64,000 nt of DNA from Akkermansiaceae bacterium (GTDB lineage Bacteria; Verrucomicrobiota; Verrucomicrobiia; Verrucomicrobiales; Akkermansiaceae). The translations under genes were made by a program, and so were the position numbers. How positions within the stretch are numbered: position 1 is the stretch's first letter; the number at the start of each line of letters is the position of its first letter. Where the stretch lies: the NCBI GenBank assembly GCA_903878115.1, contig CAIRGO010000280.1, forward strand, positions 1 to 64,000, given 5' to 3'. This document shows positions 16,014-25,210 of this stretch, one piece after another. Under the pieces are notes generated by a model, which searched no databases, was not told the origin of the DNA, and was given only the letters and a program-made list of their open reading frames with translations.

Positions 16014-17699
16014 ATGAAGCAAAGTTCTATTTCTAAGTATCGTCCATTTCCGCCGGTTGAGTTGCCGGATCGGACGTGGCCTGATCAATCGATCACTCAA
16101 GCACCGATTTGGTGCTCGGTGGATCTACGCGATGGCAATCAAGCATTGCCGACCCCGATGTCGATTGATGAAAAACTAGAATACTTTGATTTGCTCGTAC
16201 GGGTGGGATTTACTCAAATTGAGGTCGGTTTCCCTTCGGCTTCTGACACCGAATTTCTTTTTGTGCGTCGATTGATCGAAGAAAATCGCATTCCAGAAAA
16301 TGTTGCCATCCAGGTGTTGGTGCAAGCACGTGAGCATTTGATCGAGAAAAGTTACGCCAGTCTTAAAGGGGCTAAGCAGGCGATTGTACATTTATACAAT
16401 CCTACCAGCACGCTGCAACGGCGGATTACTTTTGGCAATGCTTCGCGCGAGGATACGAAAGCGATTGCGATTCAAGGGGCAACATGGGTCGCCGAGTATG
16501 CCGCGCGTGCGCCGGAAACAAATTGGACTTTTCAGTATTCGCCCGAGAGTTTTAGCGATACCGAACTGGATTTCGCACTCGAATGTTGTCACGCGGTGAT
16601 GGATGTTTGGAAGCCGACACCAGAGAAAAAAATCATTCTCAATCTGCCTAACACCGTGGAATGGTGCTTGCCGAATGTGCACGCCGATCAGATTGAATGG
16701 ATGTGTCGAAACATTCGCCAACGCGATAGTGTGATCATTTCGCTGCACACGCACAATGATCGCGGCACTGGCACTGCCGCCACCGAGCTTGGCTTGCTGG
16801 CCGGTGCGGATCGGGTGGAGGGCACCTTGTTTGGCAATGGCGAACGCACAGGCAATCTGGATATTGTCACCGTGGCATTGAATATGAATAGCCACGGCAT
16901 TGCTACGGGGCTTGATTTTTCTGATCTCGCCTCGGTGAGAAATGTGTATGAACGTTGCTGCCGATTGATCGTGCCCGAGCGCCAACCTTATGCGGGTGAG
17001 TTGGTGTTCACCGCTTTCTCTGGCTCGCATCAAGACGCGATTAAAAAAGGTCTCGATGTGCGCACGAAAGAAACCGCGACAAACGATTACGTGCCATGGG
17101 GTGTGCCCTATCTCACCATCGATCCGCAAGACATCGGTCGTAGTTATGAAGCGATCATTCGCATCAATTCGCAATCGGGCAAAGGTGGTGTGGCTTACAT
17201 TCTCGATCGTGAACACGGACTCGATTTGCCGAAAACCATGCATCCACAGGTGGGCAAATTTATTTACGACCTTGCAGATCGACTTGGCAGGGAAATGTCC
17301 GCTGATGAAATTGGCGAGGCATTTCACCAACATTTTGCCAATCTTTCGCGCCCCTTGGAAGTCACTGACTATGACCTCAACCATCATACCAGTGAGCGTG
17401 GACAGGTGGAGTGCACCACCACGATTATTTACCAAGACGAGGAGAGAAAAATCAGCGGTCGCGGCAATGGCCCGATCAATGCGTTTGTCAATGCGCTAGA
17501 AGGGATTGGTCTGAAGGACTTCAAAGTCACGGATTACCGCTCTCATGCGGTGCGGGGTGGCTCTGATGCCAGTGCGGCGGCTTATGTGCAATTGCAAGCG
17601 GATGACGGGCGTTTGCTGTGGGGCGCAGGCATTGATCCTTCGATCGAAATGGCTGGTCTGCGAGCTTTGGTAAGCGCATGGAATCTGTTGCATGATTGA
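16014..17699 (+). CDS. leuA: 2-Isopropylmalate synthase (LeuA, long type)
   Basis: 561 residues, matching the long LeuA class. The catalytic TIM-barrel shows WCSVDLRDGNQALPTPMS near the start (metal Asp and Arg), EVGFPSAS, VHLYNPTS, ISLHTHNDRGTGTA (metal HxH pair) and GNGERTGNLD. The C-terminal regulatory domain (about 430-561) ends with DYRSHAVRGGSDASAAAYVQL. It condenses acetyl-CoA with 2-oxoisovalerate, the committed step of leucine synthesis, and is usually leucine-inhibited through the C-terminal domain. The promoter at 15974-16001 lies directly upstream. The start is ATG 16014; the gene stands alone before grpE, 54 bases away. Confidence 0.95.
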   Translation: MKQSSISKYRPFPPVELPDRTWPDQSITQAPIWCSVDLRDGNQALPTPMSIDEKLEYFDLLVRVGFTQIEVGFPSASDTEFLFVRRLIEENRIPENVAIQVLVQAREHLIEKSYASLKGAKQAIVHLYNPTSTLQRRITFGNASREDTKAIAIQGATWVAEYAARAPETNWTFQYSPESFSDTELDFALECCHAVMDVWKPTPEKKIILNLPNTVEWCLPNVHADQIEWMCRNIRQRDSVIISLHTHNDRGTGTAATELGLLAGADRVEGTLFGNGERTGNLDIVTVALNMNSHGIATGLDFSDLASVRNVYERCCRLIVPERQPYAGELVFTAFSGSHQDAIKKGLDVRTKETATNDYVPWGVPYLTIDPQDIGRSYEAIIRINSQSGKGGVAYILDREHGLDLPKTMHPQVGKFIYDLADRLGREMSADEIGEAFHQHFANLSRPLEVTDYDLNHHTSERGQVECTTTIIYQDEERKISGRGNGPINAFVNALEGIGLKDFKVTDYRSHAVRGGSDASAAAYVQLQADDGRLLWGAGIDPSIEMAGLRALVSAWNLLHD

Positions 17700-17753
17700 A
17701 AAAATACACTCAAGGGTTGACGAAACAAGAACTACGAGTAGAGGTATGGGCGT

Positions 17754-18287
17754 ATGAGTGATAAAGAACGAACACCAGAAGCAGATGCGGAGACTGACGA
17801 AGTCCTCGACGCATGTGAACTAGAGACCGGCGATCAAGCGCAGGCCATGGCAGAAGAAGTAGCGCGTTGGCGTGAGTTAGCGGTTCGAACCGCAGCAGAT
17901 TTTGATAATTTTCGCAAACGTGTGGCTCGTGAGCGCGAAGAAGCGGTTCGTTACGGAACGCAGGATATGTTAGAGCAATTATTGCCTATTTTTGACAATT
18001 TTGAAATGGGCATGCAAGCAGCCTCTAACGAGTCTGGCTCGATGATTTACATCGGCATGGATATGGTGCGGAAACAATTTGCTGATTTTCTATCGCAACA
18101 AGGCGTGGAAGAAGTCGCGGCATTGAATGTCCCCTTCGATCCCAATATGCACGAGGCGATTAGCGAAGAATTCAGTGATACGATCGCGCCGGGCAATACA
18201 CTGCGCGTCACACGTCGTGGATTTCGTTTAAAAGATCGACTCTTGCGCCCAGCAAATGTCATTGTAGCAAAAGCAACGGAAAAGTAA
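17754..18287 (+). CDS. grpE: GrpE nucleotide-exchange factor
   Basis: 177 residues. An acidic N-terminal segment (about 1-35), then the long dimerising helix [30 protein letters not shown], and the beta-wing domain ending in [28 protein letters not shown]. GrpE promotes ADP release from DnaK and acts as a thermosensor. It is 4 bases upstream of dnaJ on the same strand, giving a grpE-dnaJ unit; dnaK is not in this window. No CIRCE element or heat-shock operator was seen in the 54 bases before the start. Confidence 0.95.
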   Translation: MSDKERTPEADAETDEVLDACELETGDQAQAMAEEVARWRELAVRTAADFDNFRKRVAREREEAVRYGTQDMLEQLLPIFDNFEMGMQAASNESGSMIYIGMDMVRKQFADFLSQQGVEEVAALNVPFDPNMHEAISEEFSDTIAPGNTLRVTRRGFRLKDRLLRPANVIVAKATEK

Positions 18288-18291
18288 TTTC

Positions 18292-19434
18292 ATGGCGAAC
18301 AAACGAGACTATTATGAAGTGTTAGGCGTTGCAAAAAATGCCGGCGCAGACGAAATCAAGAAGGCTTATCGCAAATTAGCGATGCAATTCCACCCTGATA
18401 AAAATCAAGGTGACAAAGCAGCAGAAGAAAAATTCAAAGAGTTAGGTGAAGCCTATGATGTGATTAGCGACGCCGACAAGCGTGCTGCCTACGATCGATA
18501 TGGGCATCAAGCATTTGCCGGTGGCAATGGTGGTGGCGGCGGTGGCGGCGGCTTCCATGACCCGATGGATCTTTTCCGCGAAGTCTTTGGTGGTGCCTTC
18601 GGTGGCGGTTTTGAAGACATGTTTGGCGGAGGTGGTGGTCGTAAAAAAAGCGCTAAACAACGTGGTAGTGATTTGCGCTACGATTTAGAAATTTCTCTCG
18701 AAGAAGCGGCAAAAGGAGTAGAGAAAGAATTACTCATCGAGCGCTCCGTGGGCTGCGCAACCTGCAATAGCAGCGGTTCGAAAAGCGGCACCGGCACGAA
18801 GAAATGCAACACTTGTGGCGGTCGTGGCGTAGTCACTCGATCGGCGGGGATTTTCGTGCAACAAAGTGAGTGCCCATCGTGCCATGGCACAGGCGAACTG
18901 ATTTCTGACCCGTGCGATAGTTGCCGTGGTGAAGGAAGAGTGCAAAAAGAAACTAGCCTCAAAATACGTATCCCTGCAGGAGTCGATACGGGCAATCGTC
19001 TGCGCTCTTCGGGCAATGGCGATGGCGGACTGCGCGGCGGTCCGGCAGGGGATCTGTATGTCTTTTTGATCATCAAAAAACACGATGTGTTCGAGCGCGA
19101 AGGAAACGATTTGTTTTGTGATATTCCGGTCTCATTTGCTACTGCAACATTGGGCGGTGAAAAAAAAGTGCCTACGCTCGGTGGTAACTCTTCGATCAAA
19201 ATCCCTGCGGGAACGCAGGGCGGCACGGTATTTCGCCTCAAGGAAAAAGGCATGCCAAATCTCAGCGGTGGTCGCAGTGGCGATCTTCACGTTACCATCC
19301 AAGTAGAAATTCCTACGAAGCTTAACACGGAGCAGCAAGATAAATTGCGGGCGTTTGCGGAATCCATCGGCGAGAAAAATAGCCCGATGGAGGAATCATT
19401 TTTTGCGAAGGCAAAACGATTTTTAGATTTGTGA
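18292..19434 (+). CDS. dnaJ: Chaperone DnaJ
   Basis: 380 residues, the full three-part type I layout. J domain 1-70 with the HPD tripeptide in FHPDKNQGD, a Gly/Phe-rich linker (about 76-130), and a central zinc domain with four CxxCxGxG-like repeats: [24 protein letters not shown] and CDSCRGEG. In the first repeat the usual Gly after Asn is Ser. C-terminal substrate domains follow ([16 protein letters not shown]). It delivers unfolded substrates to DnaK and stimulates its ATPase. It starts 4 bases after grpE and is followed 22 bases later by rsmE. Confidence 0.96.
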   Translation: MANKRDYYEVLGVAKNAGADEIKKAYRKLAMQFHPDKNQGDKAAEEKFKELGEAYDVISDADKRAAYDRYGHQAFAGGNGGGGGGGGFHDPMDLFREVFGGAFGGGFEDMFGGGGGRKKSAKQRGSDLRYDLEISLEEAAKGVEKELLIERSVGCATCNSSGSKSGTGTKKCNTCGGRGVVTRSAGIFVQQSECPSCHGTGELISDPCDSCRGEGRVQKETSLKIRIPAGVDTGNRLRSSGNGDGGLRGGPAGDLYVFLIIKKHDVFEREGNDLFCDIPVSFATATLGGEKKVPTLGGNSSIKIPAGTQGGTVFRLKEKGMPNLSGGRSGDLHVTIQVEIPTKLNTEQQDKLRAFAESIGEKNSPMEESFFAKAKRFLDL

Positions 19435-19456
19435 ATCATTTCTAACATTTTTCATC

Positions 19457-20179
19457 ATGGCTCGATTTTTCCTCTCTGCGGATTCCTGGACACAGGGTTC
19501 CACACTCGACGAGGAGCAATCGCGCCATTGCTCGCAGGTGTTGCGAAAGCAAGCGGGTGATCCTGTCACAGTGTTTGATGGTCTGGGGCGTTTTGCCCAA
19601 GCGAGGATCACAGCAGTGAAAAAAAACGCTGTGTTATTGGAGATCGGTGAAATTCAATACGCAGAGAAATCCACGCCTGAGATCATTTTAGCACAAGCTA
19701 TTCCCAAGGGGAAAACCATGGATTGGATCGTGGAAAAAGCCGTAGAGTTGGGAGTGAGTCGCATCATCCCTCTGATTACTCGCTACACCGTCGTCAAATA
19801 TGATGCTAGCGAGGCTCCGCGCAAAGCCGAAAAGTGGCAGAAGATCGCGATGGAAGCTTGCAAACAGTGCGGTCAAAATTGGATGCCAATCGTGGAAACT
19901 CCTATCGACTGGAACTACTACATCAATCGTAGTAATGATGGATTAAAAATTATTGCATCTCTCGCTGACGGAGCAACTTCACTGCGAGAATTGTTAGAAA
20001 AAAATTTCACCCCACAACAAGCTACGATTTTGATCGGCCCAGAAGGTGATTTCACCAGCGAAGAAACCGCAGCAGCGATTAACCAAGGATTTCATCCCGT
20101 GACACTCGGCGATATTGTCCTGCGAACAGAGACAGCTTCCTTGTTTTGTTTGGCGGTGGTGCGTTGTCGTTATTTATGA
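19457..20179 (+). CDS. rsmE: 16S rRNA (uracil1498-N3)-methyltransferase RsmE
   Basis: 240 residues. N-terminal PUA-like part with LDEEQSRHCSQVLRKQAGDPVTVFDGLGR, and the SPOUT trefoil-knot end with TILIGPEGDFTSEETAAA and GDIVLRTETASL, the usual SAM-binding knot elements. It methylates U1498 of 16S rRNA in the decoding region. It follows dnaJ at 22 bases; grpE-dnaJ-rsmE (often prmA nearby) is a common arrangement. The stop is 5 bases from the end of the convergent polX gene, leaving almost no room for a conventional terminator. Confidence 0.93.
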   Translation: MARFFLSADSWTQGSTLDEEQSRHCSQVLRKQAGDPVTVFDGLGRFAQARITAVKKNAVLLEIGEIQYAEKSTPEIILAQAIPKGKTMDWIVEKAVELGVSRIIPLITRYTVVKYDASEAPRKAEKWQKIAMEACKQCGQNWMPIVETPIDWNYYINRSNDGLKIIASLADGATSLRELLEKNFTPQQATILIGPEGDFTSEETAAAINQGFHPVTLGDIVLRTETASLFCLAVVRCRYL

Positions 20180-20184
20180 ATTCC

Positions 20185-21921
20185 TCAGCGCTGCGCTTTG
20201 GGCGTGGCGAGAAACGCTGCCATTTTATCTAACGACATGGTGTTGACCACATCTTCTTTACGCAGCCAACCTTTGCGCGCTTGAATGGCTCCGTAATGAA
20301 GGAACTGTAGTTGATCTGCGTGATGCGCGTCAGGATTGATCGAGCATAACACTCCCTTGTCACGTGCACGGTGCCACCAACGCCAATCCATATCGAGTCG
20401 CTTGGGATTGCAATTGAGCTCGATAATCGTCCGAGTAGCCGCGGCGGCATCGATGATTTTTGCATGATTCACCGCGTAACCATTGCGTTTTAGTAGCAAT
20501 CTACCAGTGAGATGGCCGATCATGGTTACGTGTGGATTCTCCATCGCGCGGATTATACGCGCTGTCATCTCCTCTTCACTCAAAGTAAATGAGGCATGAA
20601 CGGACGCCACGCAGTAATCGAGTTGCGCCAGTATCTCGTCAGAAAAATCAAGAGTTCCATCTTTTAAAATATCGACTTCCGATCCTGCAAATAATCGGAA
20701 TGGCGTATATTCGACATTAAGCGCACGGATTTTTTCCACCTGTCTCAGTAAGCGATCTTCATGAAGACCATTGGCCTGAAACGATGATTTCGAGTGATCG
20801 GCGATTCCCAAATATTGTAAGCCCGCGTCCATCGCTGCTGCTGCCATTTCTTCTAATAAATTTTTCCCGTCCGATTCGGTGGTGTGGTTGTGAAACGTGC
20901 CGCGCAGGTTAGCTAGTTCGATCAAGCGTGGCAATTCCTGTTTGCTCGCCGCTTCTAATTCACCGCGATTTTCACGCAGTTCTGGTGGCACAAATTGCAG
21001 TCCAAGAGCCGTATAAATATCGCGCTCTTCATGAACGATGGGCAACGGTTCCGCATCATCGCGAACTTGCGTGAAGGCATATTCATTGAGCGACCAGCCT
21101 TTTTGCAAGGCTAGTTGTCGCAGTGCGACATTGTGCTCTTTCGAACCAGTGAAATATTGCAAAGCGAAAGGAAATTGTGTGTTCGCTACCGCGCGCATGT
21201 CGCATTGAAGACCGTCCGCGAGCATGACCGATGCTTTGGTGTCTCCCTGCGCTAGAATTTGCTCGATACCTGGGAAAGTGACAAAAAATTTCGTTAGATC
21301 AGCAGGAAAAGATGTGGCCACCAGAAAATCAAGATCGCCCACTGTTTCTTTACCGCGTCGATATGATCCACACACTGATACTTGATGAACATCTGGATGT
21401 TCGCGCAGCAAGTGGGTGAAATGTGCGACGATGGACGCGACTGCGCTGAGGCGAAACACGCCAGCGGATTGTTCGCGTTGAGCGATTGATAGCAGAATGT
21501 TCTCTTGCGTCTTTTTTCCGAAACCTGCCAAATCAGCGATTTTTCCTTCGGTGCATGCTTTTTTTAAATCCTCGATGGAATTAATTCCGAGATCACGATG
21601 TAAGATTTTAACTTTTTTGGGACCTAGCCCTTGAAGGTCGAATATGGCAAACAATGTCGATGGAAATTCGGCGCGCAATTTTTCATAGAACTCTAATTTT
21701 CCAGTTGTCACGAGCTCGTGCAACTTTTCTTGCAATGCTTCACCGATACCTTTGATTCCTTTTAATTGCTGATCCCTAGCCAACTGGATGATGTCGTCAG
21801 GATAATTGCTTACCGTTTCTGCCCCGCCGCGGTAGGCTTTGATTTTGAAAGGATTCTCGTCCTTTAATTCTAACAATAAAGCGATTTCCTCTAGGATTCT
21901 GCATATTTCCTCACGCGACAT
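20185..21921 (-). CDS. polX: Bacterial DNA polymerase/3'-5' exonuclease PolX
   Basis: 578 residues. The N-terminal part has helix-hairpin-helix motifs (LQGLGPKKVKIL, DLAGFGKKTQENIL) and the nucleotidyltransferase core SVCGSYRRGKETVGDLDFLVAT with the GS and DxD metal residues. The C-terminal PHP domain has GTFHNHTTESDGKNLLEEM, LGIADHSKSS and EVDILKDG. PolX fills short gaps and its PHP domain removes mismatched or abasic ends, as in base-excision repair. It is preceded by a DUF1552 gene on the same strand 42 bases away and ends 5 bases from rsmE. Confidence 0.93.
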   Translation of the reverse strand: MSREEICRILEEIALLLELKDENPFKIKAYRGGAETVSNYPDDIIQLARDQQLKGIKGIGEALQEKLHELVTTGKLEFYEKLRAEFPSTLFAIFDLQGLGPKKVKILHRDLGINSIEDLKKACTEGKIADLAGFGKKTQENILLSIAQREQSAGVFRLSAVASIVAHFTHLLREHPDVHQVSVCGSYRRGKETVGDLDFLVATSFPADLTKFFVTFPGIEQILAQGDTKASVMLADGLQCDMRAVANTQFPFALQYFTGSKEHNVALRQLALQKGWSLNEYAFTQVRDDAEPLPIVHEERDIYTALGLQFVPPELRENRGELEAASKQELPRLIELANLRGTFHNHTTESDGKNLLEEMAAAAMDAGLQYLGIADHSKSSFQANGLHEDRLLRQVEKIRALNVEYTPFRLFAGSEVDILKDGTLDFSDEILAQLDYCVASVHASFTLSEEEMTARIIRAMENPHVTMIGHLTGRLLLKRNGYAVNHAKIIDAAAATRTIIELNCNPKRLDMDWRWWHRARDKGVLCSINPDAHHADQLQFLHYGAIQARKGWLRKEDVVNTMSLDKMAAFLATPKAQR

Positions 21922-21963
21922 AGCGAGATAATAATGTGATCGATGAAAAAGAAAAGTCTGATC

Positions 21964-23262
21964 TCAAATTGCCAATTTTCCTGTCGAGTCTCCGACGCGC
22001 TCCGCGTTCACACCCATTCGATCGAGTAGCGAAAGGTGCAAATTGGTCATCGGGGTATTGTCGTCAGCTTGCCATAATCTACCCGTTTTCAAGCTGCCAT
22101 TTCCATGACCTGCAAGAATGAGGGGAAGATCTTCATGGTTATGGCGATCACCGTCGCTAATGCCGCTGCCAAATACAATCATGGAATGATCCAACAAATT
22201 ACCATTGCCCTCACGGGTGTTTTTTAGTTTATCCAGAAATCGTGCAAATTCAGCTGCGTAGTAGCGATCAATTTTCGCGATCAATTCCAAACGCCGCGCA
22301 TCACGTTGGTGATGAGAAATGTTATGATGCGCTTCATTCACACCAATCTCAGGGAAAGTTCTGTTAGAGCCATCGTGAGCTAGGAGGAAAGTCGATACTC
22401 TCGTAGTGTCAGTCTGGAAAGCAACGGTCATTAAATCGAACATTGTGCGAATGTGCTCCTGATACGTCTCCGGAACGCCATTTGGTTTATCAATTTCAGG
22501 AACCGATTTGCGATGTTTTTCCGCCATTTCGATGCGTTGTTCAATTTCGCGAACCGCGGTAAAATATTCATCAAGTTTATTTCGATCGGCCCCGCTAGCT
22601 CGATTTTGCAAGCGTTTTGTGTCCTCCATAACGAAGTCCAACACAGATTGTTTACGTTGCTGACGTTCTAGGTTACCCTTGCCATCGGCAGACCCAAAAA
22701 GTGCCTCGAATACGGCGCGCGGATCGCGCATCGGTGGAGCAGGTGTGGTTTCTGAACGCCAAGCGAGATTGTATTGGTAAGCGCAAGAGTATCCAGAATC
22801 GCAATTCCCCGAGCGCCTAGGTTCGTCGGTAGAAAGCTCTAGCGAAGGTAAACGTGTCGTCTGTCCTAATTGTTTGGCGACTAGTTGATCTGCGGAAACG
22901 CCGATGCGAATGTCTGCGCCAGCTGTTTTGCGAGCTTGGCATCCGGTGAGAAATGTGGCATTGGCCCGAGCATGATCTCCAGGACCGTCACCATTGGCGC
23001 GTGCTTTATCAAGGGCTAGACCACGAATAATTTGCAAGTGATCTCGCAGGCCTTCCAGTGGTTCTAGTGATGGCGAAAGTTTATAATTTGTGCCAGATCC
23101 CTGAGGGAACCACATCTTGGTGTTAACCCCATTCGGTAAGTAAATGTATGCCAAGCGCAGTGGCGCCGCCGCCGTGCCAACCGCTGCCGCGCGAAGCGGT
23201 TGCAGCAATGGCAGCGCAATCGTCGATGCCAAGCTTTTCAAAAACATTCTGCGCGTGTTCAT
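21964..23262 (-). CDS. DUF1552 secreted protein
   Basis: 432 residues from ATG 23262. The N-terminus MNTRRMFLKSLASTIALPLLQPLRA has the twin-arginine-like RR of exported proteins. The body has the DUF1552 sequence: RLAYIYLPNGVNTKMWFPQG, RGLALDKARANGDGPGDHARANATFLTG, GVSADQLVAKQLG, DEPRRSGNCDSGYSCAYQYN and FGSGISDGDRHNHEDLPLILAG. DUF1552 proteins of Planctomycetota and Verrucomicrobiota usually sit next to a DUF1592/1588 cytochrome-like partner; none is seen here. The function is unknown; a role in surface or polymer metabolism is only a guess. It is divergent from queF. Confidence 0.88.
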   Translation of the reverse strand: MNTRRMFLKSLASTIALPLLQPLRAAAVGTAAAPLRLAYIYLPNGVNTKMWFPQGSGTNYKLSPSLEPLEGLRDHLQIIRGLALDKARANGDGPGDHARANATFLTGCQARKTAGADIRIGVSADQLVAKQLGQTTRLPSLELSTDEPRRSGNCDSGYSCAYQYNLAWRSETTPAPPMRDPRAVFEALFGSADGKGNLERQQRKQSVLDFVMEDTKRLQNRASGADRNKLDEYFTAVREIEQRIEMAEKHRKSVPEIDKPNGVPETYQEHIRTMFDLMTVAFQTDTTRVSTFLLAHDGSNRTFPEIGVNEAHHNISHHQRDARRLELIAKIDRYYAAEFARFLDKLKNTREGNGNLLDHSMIVFGSGISDGDRHNHEDLPLILAGHGNGSLKTGRLWQADDNTPMTNLHLSLLDRMGVNAERVGDSTGKLAI

Positions 23263-23341
23263 ATTGCTTTTGGTAATACGCACTAGGTTGGAGTATTTGT
23301 CAAAAATATTCCATCAATTCAGGCGTGAGCTGGCAAACTAA

Positions 23342-23379
23342 GACAATTGTCAGAATCAATTCTTGATCAATCGATCAAG
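23342..23379. promoter_or_regulatory. Paired palindromes between DUF1552 and queF
   Basis: Two dyad elements lie between divergent starts. GACAATTGTC is a perfect 10-base palindrome at 23342-23351, and CTTGATC (23362-23368) with GATCAAG (23373-23379) is a 7-bp inverted repeat with a 4-base centre. They could be operator half-sites or a weak terminator; no T-tract follows. No preQ1 riboswitch is evident. Confidence 0.3.
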
Positions 23380-23397
23380 TTAGGATTGCCTTGATGC

Positions 23398-23823
23398 ATG
23401 GATCAATCTCTCACACTGCTCGGCAATTCACAGACTTCGTGGCCGTCCTCTCCGACCGAGGCGACTCTGGAAACATTTCCGAATCGTGCCCCGCAGAATC
23501 ACTACTGGGTTCATCTAGACTTCCCGGAGTTCTCCTCGCTATGTCCCGTCACAGGTCAACCCGATACCGCGCGCATCCAAATCCGTTATATTCCTAGTGA
23601 AACTTGCATCGAGACAAAGTCCCTAAAATTTTATCTCACATCATTTCGGAATTTCCAGGCATTCAACGAAGAAATCGTGAATCGAATTCTCCAAGACGTG
23701 TTAGCGGCCTGTCAACCAAAAGAAATGATCGTGCGCGGTGATTTCTCACCACGTGGCGGCATTAGCCTCACTGCTCAGGCAAGTTATCCTGACGCTCGGC
23801 ATGTTGCTTTGACCATAGAGTGA
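23398..23823 (+). CDS. queF: 7-cyano-7-deazaguanine (preQ0) reductase QueF
   Basis: 141 residues, the unimodular type I length. Key blocks are FSSLCPVTGQPDTA with the thioimide-forming Cys, CIETKSLKFYLTSFRN with the signature ExKSLK, and the DFSPRGGISLT end. QueF reduces preQ0 to preQ1 with NADPH for queuosine in tRNA. Only queF of the queuosine pathway is visible here. The short membrane-peptide frame and lysA follow directly on the same strand, 4 and 98 bases on, so all three may be co-transcribed. Confidence 0.92.
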   Translation: MDQSLTLLGNSQTSWPSSPTEATLETFPNRAPQNHYWVHLDFPEFSSLCPVTGQPDTARIQIRYIPSETCIETKSLKFYLTSFRNFQAFNEEIVNRILQDVLAACQPKEMIVRGDFSPRGGISLTAQASYPDARHVALTIE

Positions 23824-23827
23824 ATCG

Positions 23828-23920
23828 TTGATCATTTCTCCCAGCGTCACTTATTGGATTTCTCTTTGTCTCATTTTCCTGCTTGCGATCGTGGCATTTG
23901 CGAGTAATCTCCGCGCGTAA
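23828..23920 (+). CDS. Possible 30-residue membrane peptide upstream of lysA
   Basis: A frame of 30 codons that starts at TTG 23828 and stops with TAA at 23918, one base before the lysA ATG. The predicted product has a single long hydrophobic helix (WISLCLIFLLAIVAFA) and a short polar end. In many proteobacteria a tiny lipoprotein gene sits just before lysA, but this peptide lacks a lipobox. It could be a real micropeptide, a translational coupler for lysA, or chance; the TTG start and weak Shine-Dalgarno are weaknesses. Confidence 0.35.
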   Translation: MIISPSVTYWISLCLIFLLAIVAFASNLRA

Positions 23921-23921
23921 C

Positions 23922-25205
23922 ATGCACGCATTCTCTTATAAAAACGGACAACTTCACTGCGAAGACGTTGCTTTGCAAGGTCTCGCTGACACTTACGGCA
24001 CTCCTACGTATGTCTATTCGGCGAATACCATTCTTGATCATTTTCGTCGTCTGCACCTTGCGCTAGGCGACTTGGATCATGAAATCGCCTTCGCCGTTAA
24101 AGCGAATTCAAATCTTTCGGTGTTGCGAATTTTGGCGGACGAAGGTGCGGGGTTTGATATTGTTTCCGGCGGCGAGCTTTTCCGAGTGATCAAAGCGGGA
24201 GGAAATCCCCAGCAATGCACGTTTGCCGGTGTTGGCAAAACGCGCGAGGAAATCATTTATGCCCTGCAACATCAGATCTATTCGTTCAATGTCGAATCAG
24301 AATCGGAACTACGTTACCTTAACGAAGTCGCCGGCGAGCTTGGAGTGATCGCCCCTGCTGCAGTCCGTGTGAATCCTAACATTGATGCCAAAACCCACAA
24401 ATACATTTCCACTGGCAAATCAGAAAATAAATTTGGTATCGATTTCGAGGCAATCATTGATCTTTATGATCGTGCGTCGCGTGAGTTGCCTAACATTCGT
24501 CTGCGTGGCTTGCAAATGCACATTGGTTCACAATTGACTTCGGTGAAGCCATTCATGGAAGCTGTTGAAAAAGTAAAACCATTGGCGCTAGCGCTGAAGG
24601 AAAAACACAACATTGAGTTTTGGTCGATCGGTGGCGGTATAGGCATTGTTTATCATGATTCACTGGCCTCTGGTGCTGTCTCATGGTGGGATGGGCAAGA
24701 TGCGGAAAGTAAGCCGTTGACGATCGAAGAATACGGCGCTGCGGTGGTGCCGCTACTGCAGGATGTTGGTCTGAAAATATTGTTAGAGCCAGGACGTTAC
24801 ATTGTTGGCAATGCTGGTGTGCTATTGACAAAATGTCTTTATGAAAAAAAGGGTAGTGCCAAGACCTTTAAAATTGTCGATGCTGGGATGAACGATTTGA
24901 TTCGTCCTGCTTTGTATGAAGGTCATCATGAGATTGCGCCGTTGCAAGAGCATAAAGGTGATCTCGTGAAGGCTGATGTGGTGGGCCCCATCTGCGAGAG
25001 TGGCGATTTCTTTTGCCAAGATCGGGAAATGCCAGACTTTCAACCGGGAGAAAGCATCGCTTTACTCTCTGCGGGTGCTTATGGATTTGTGATGGCTAGC
25101 AATTATAATTCCCGGCCGCTGCCTGCGGAAATACTTGTCGATGGTGCCACGCATCGCGTTGTGAGGAAACGTCAAACCTTAGAGGATATTATCGCCGGGG
25201 AGTAA
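23922..25205 (+). CDS. lysA: Diaminopimelate decarboxylase
   Basis: 427 residues from ATG 23922; the longer frame from 23883 would overlap the upstream peptide. The alanine-racemase-type barrel has the PLP-lysine motif AFAVKANSN, then DIVSGGELFR, HIGSQL and the WSIGGGIGI glycine loop, and the C-terminal domain contains GPICESGDFF (catalytic Cys) with a following YGFVMASNYNSRPLPAE. It converts meso-diaminopimelate to lysine and CO2, as the last step of lysine synthesis. It ends 5 bases from the end of the convergent GTPase remnant. Confidence 0.95.
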   Translation: MHAFSYKNGQLHCEDVALQGLADTYGTPTYVYSANTILDHFRRLHLALGDLDHEIAFAVKANSNLSVLRILADEGAGFDIVSGGELFRVIKAGGNPQQCTFAGVGKTREEIIYALQHQIYSFNVESESELRYLNEVAGELGVIAPAAVRVNPNIDAKTHKYISTGKSENKFGIDFEAIIDLYDRASRELPNIRLRGLQMHIGSQLTSVKPFMEAVEKVKPLALALKEKHNIEFWSIGGGIGIVYHDSLASGAVSWWDGQDAESKPLTIEEYGAAVVPLLQDVGLKILLEPGRYIVGNAGVLLTKCLYEKKGSAKTFKIVDAGMNDLIRPALYEGHHEIAPLQEHKGDLVKADVVGPICESGDFFCQDREMPDFQPGESIALLSAGAYGFVMASNYNSRPLPAEILVDGATHRVVRKRQTLEDIIAGE

Positions 25206-25210
25206 ATGAC

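Noticed and set aside
16392-17435. Long open frame (347 codons) on the minus strand inside leuA
   Set aside because: It mirrors leuA on the other strand, with no signature or domain, and leuA is complete; long antisense frames are common in such coding sequence.
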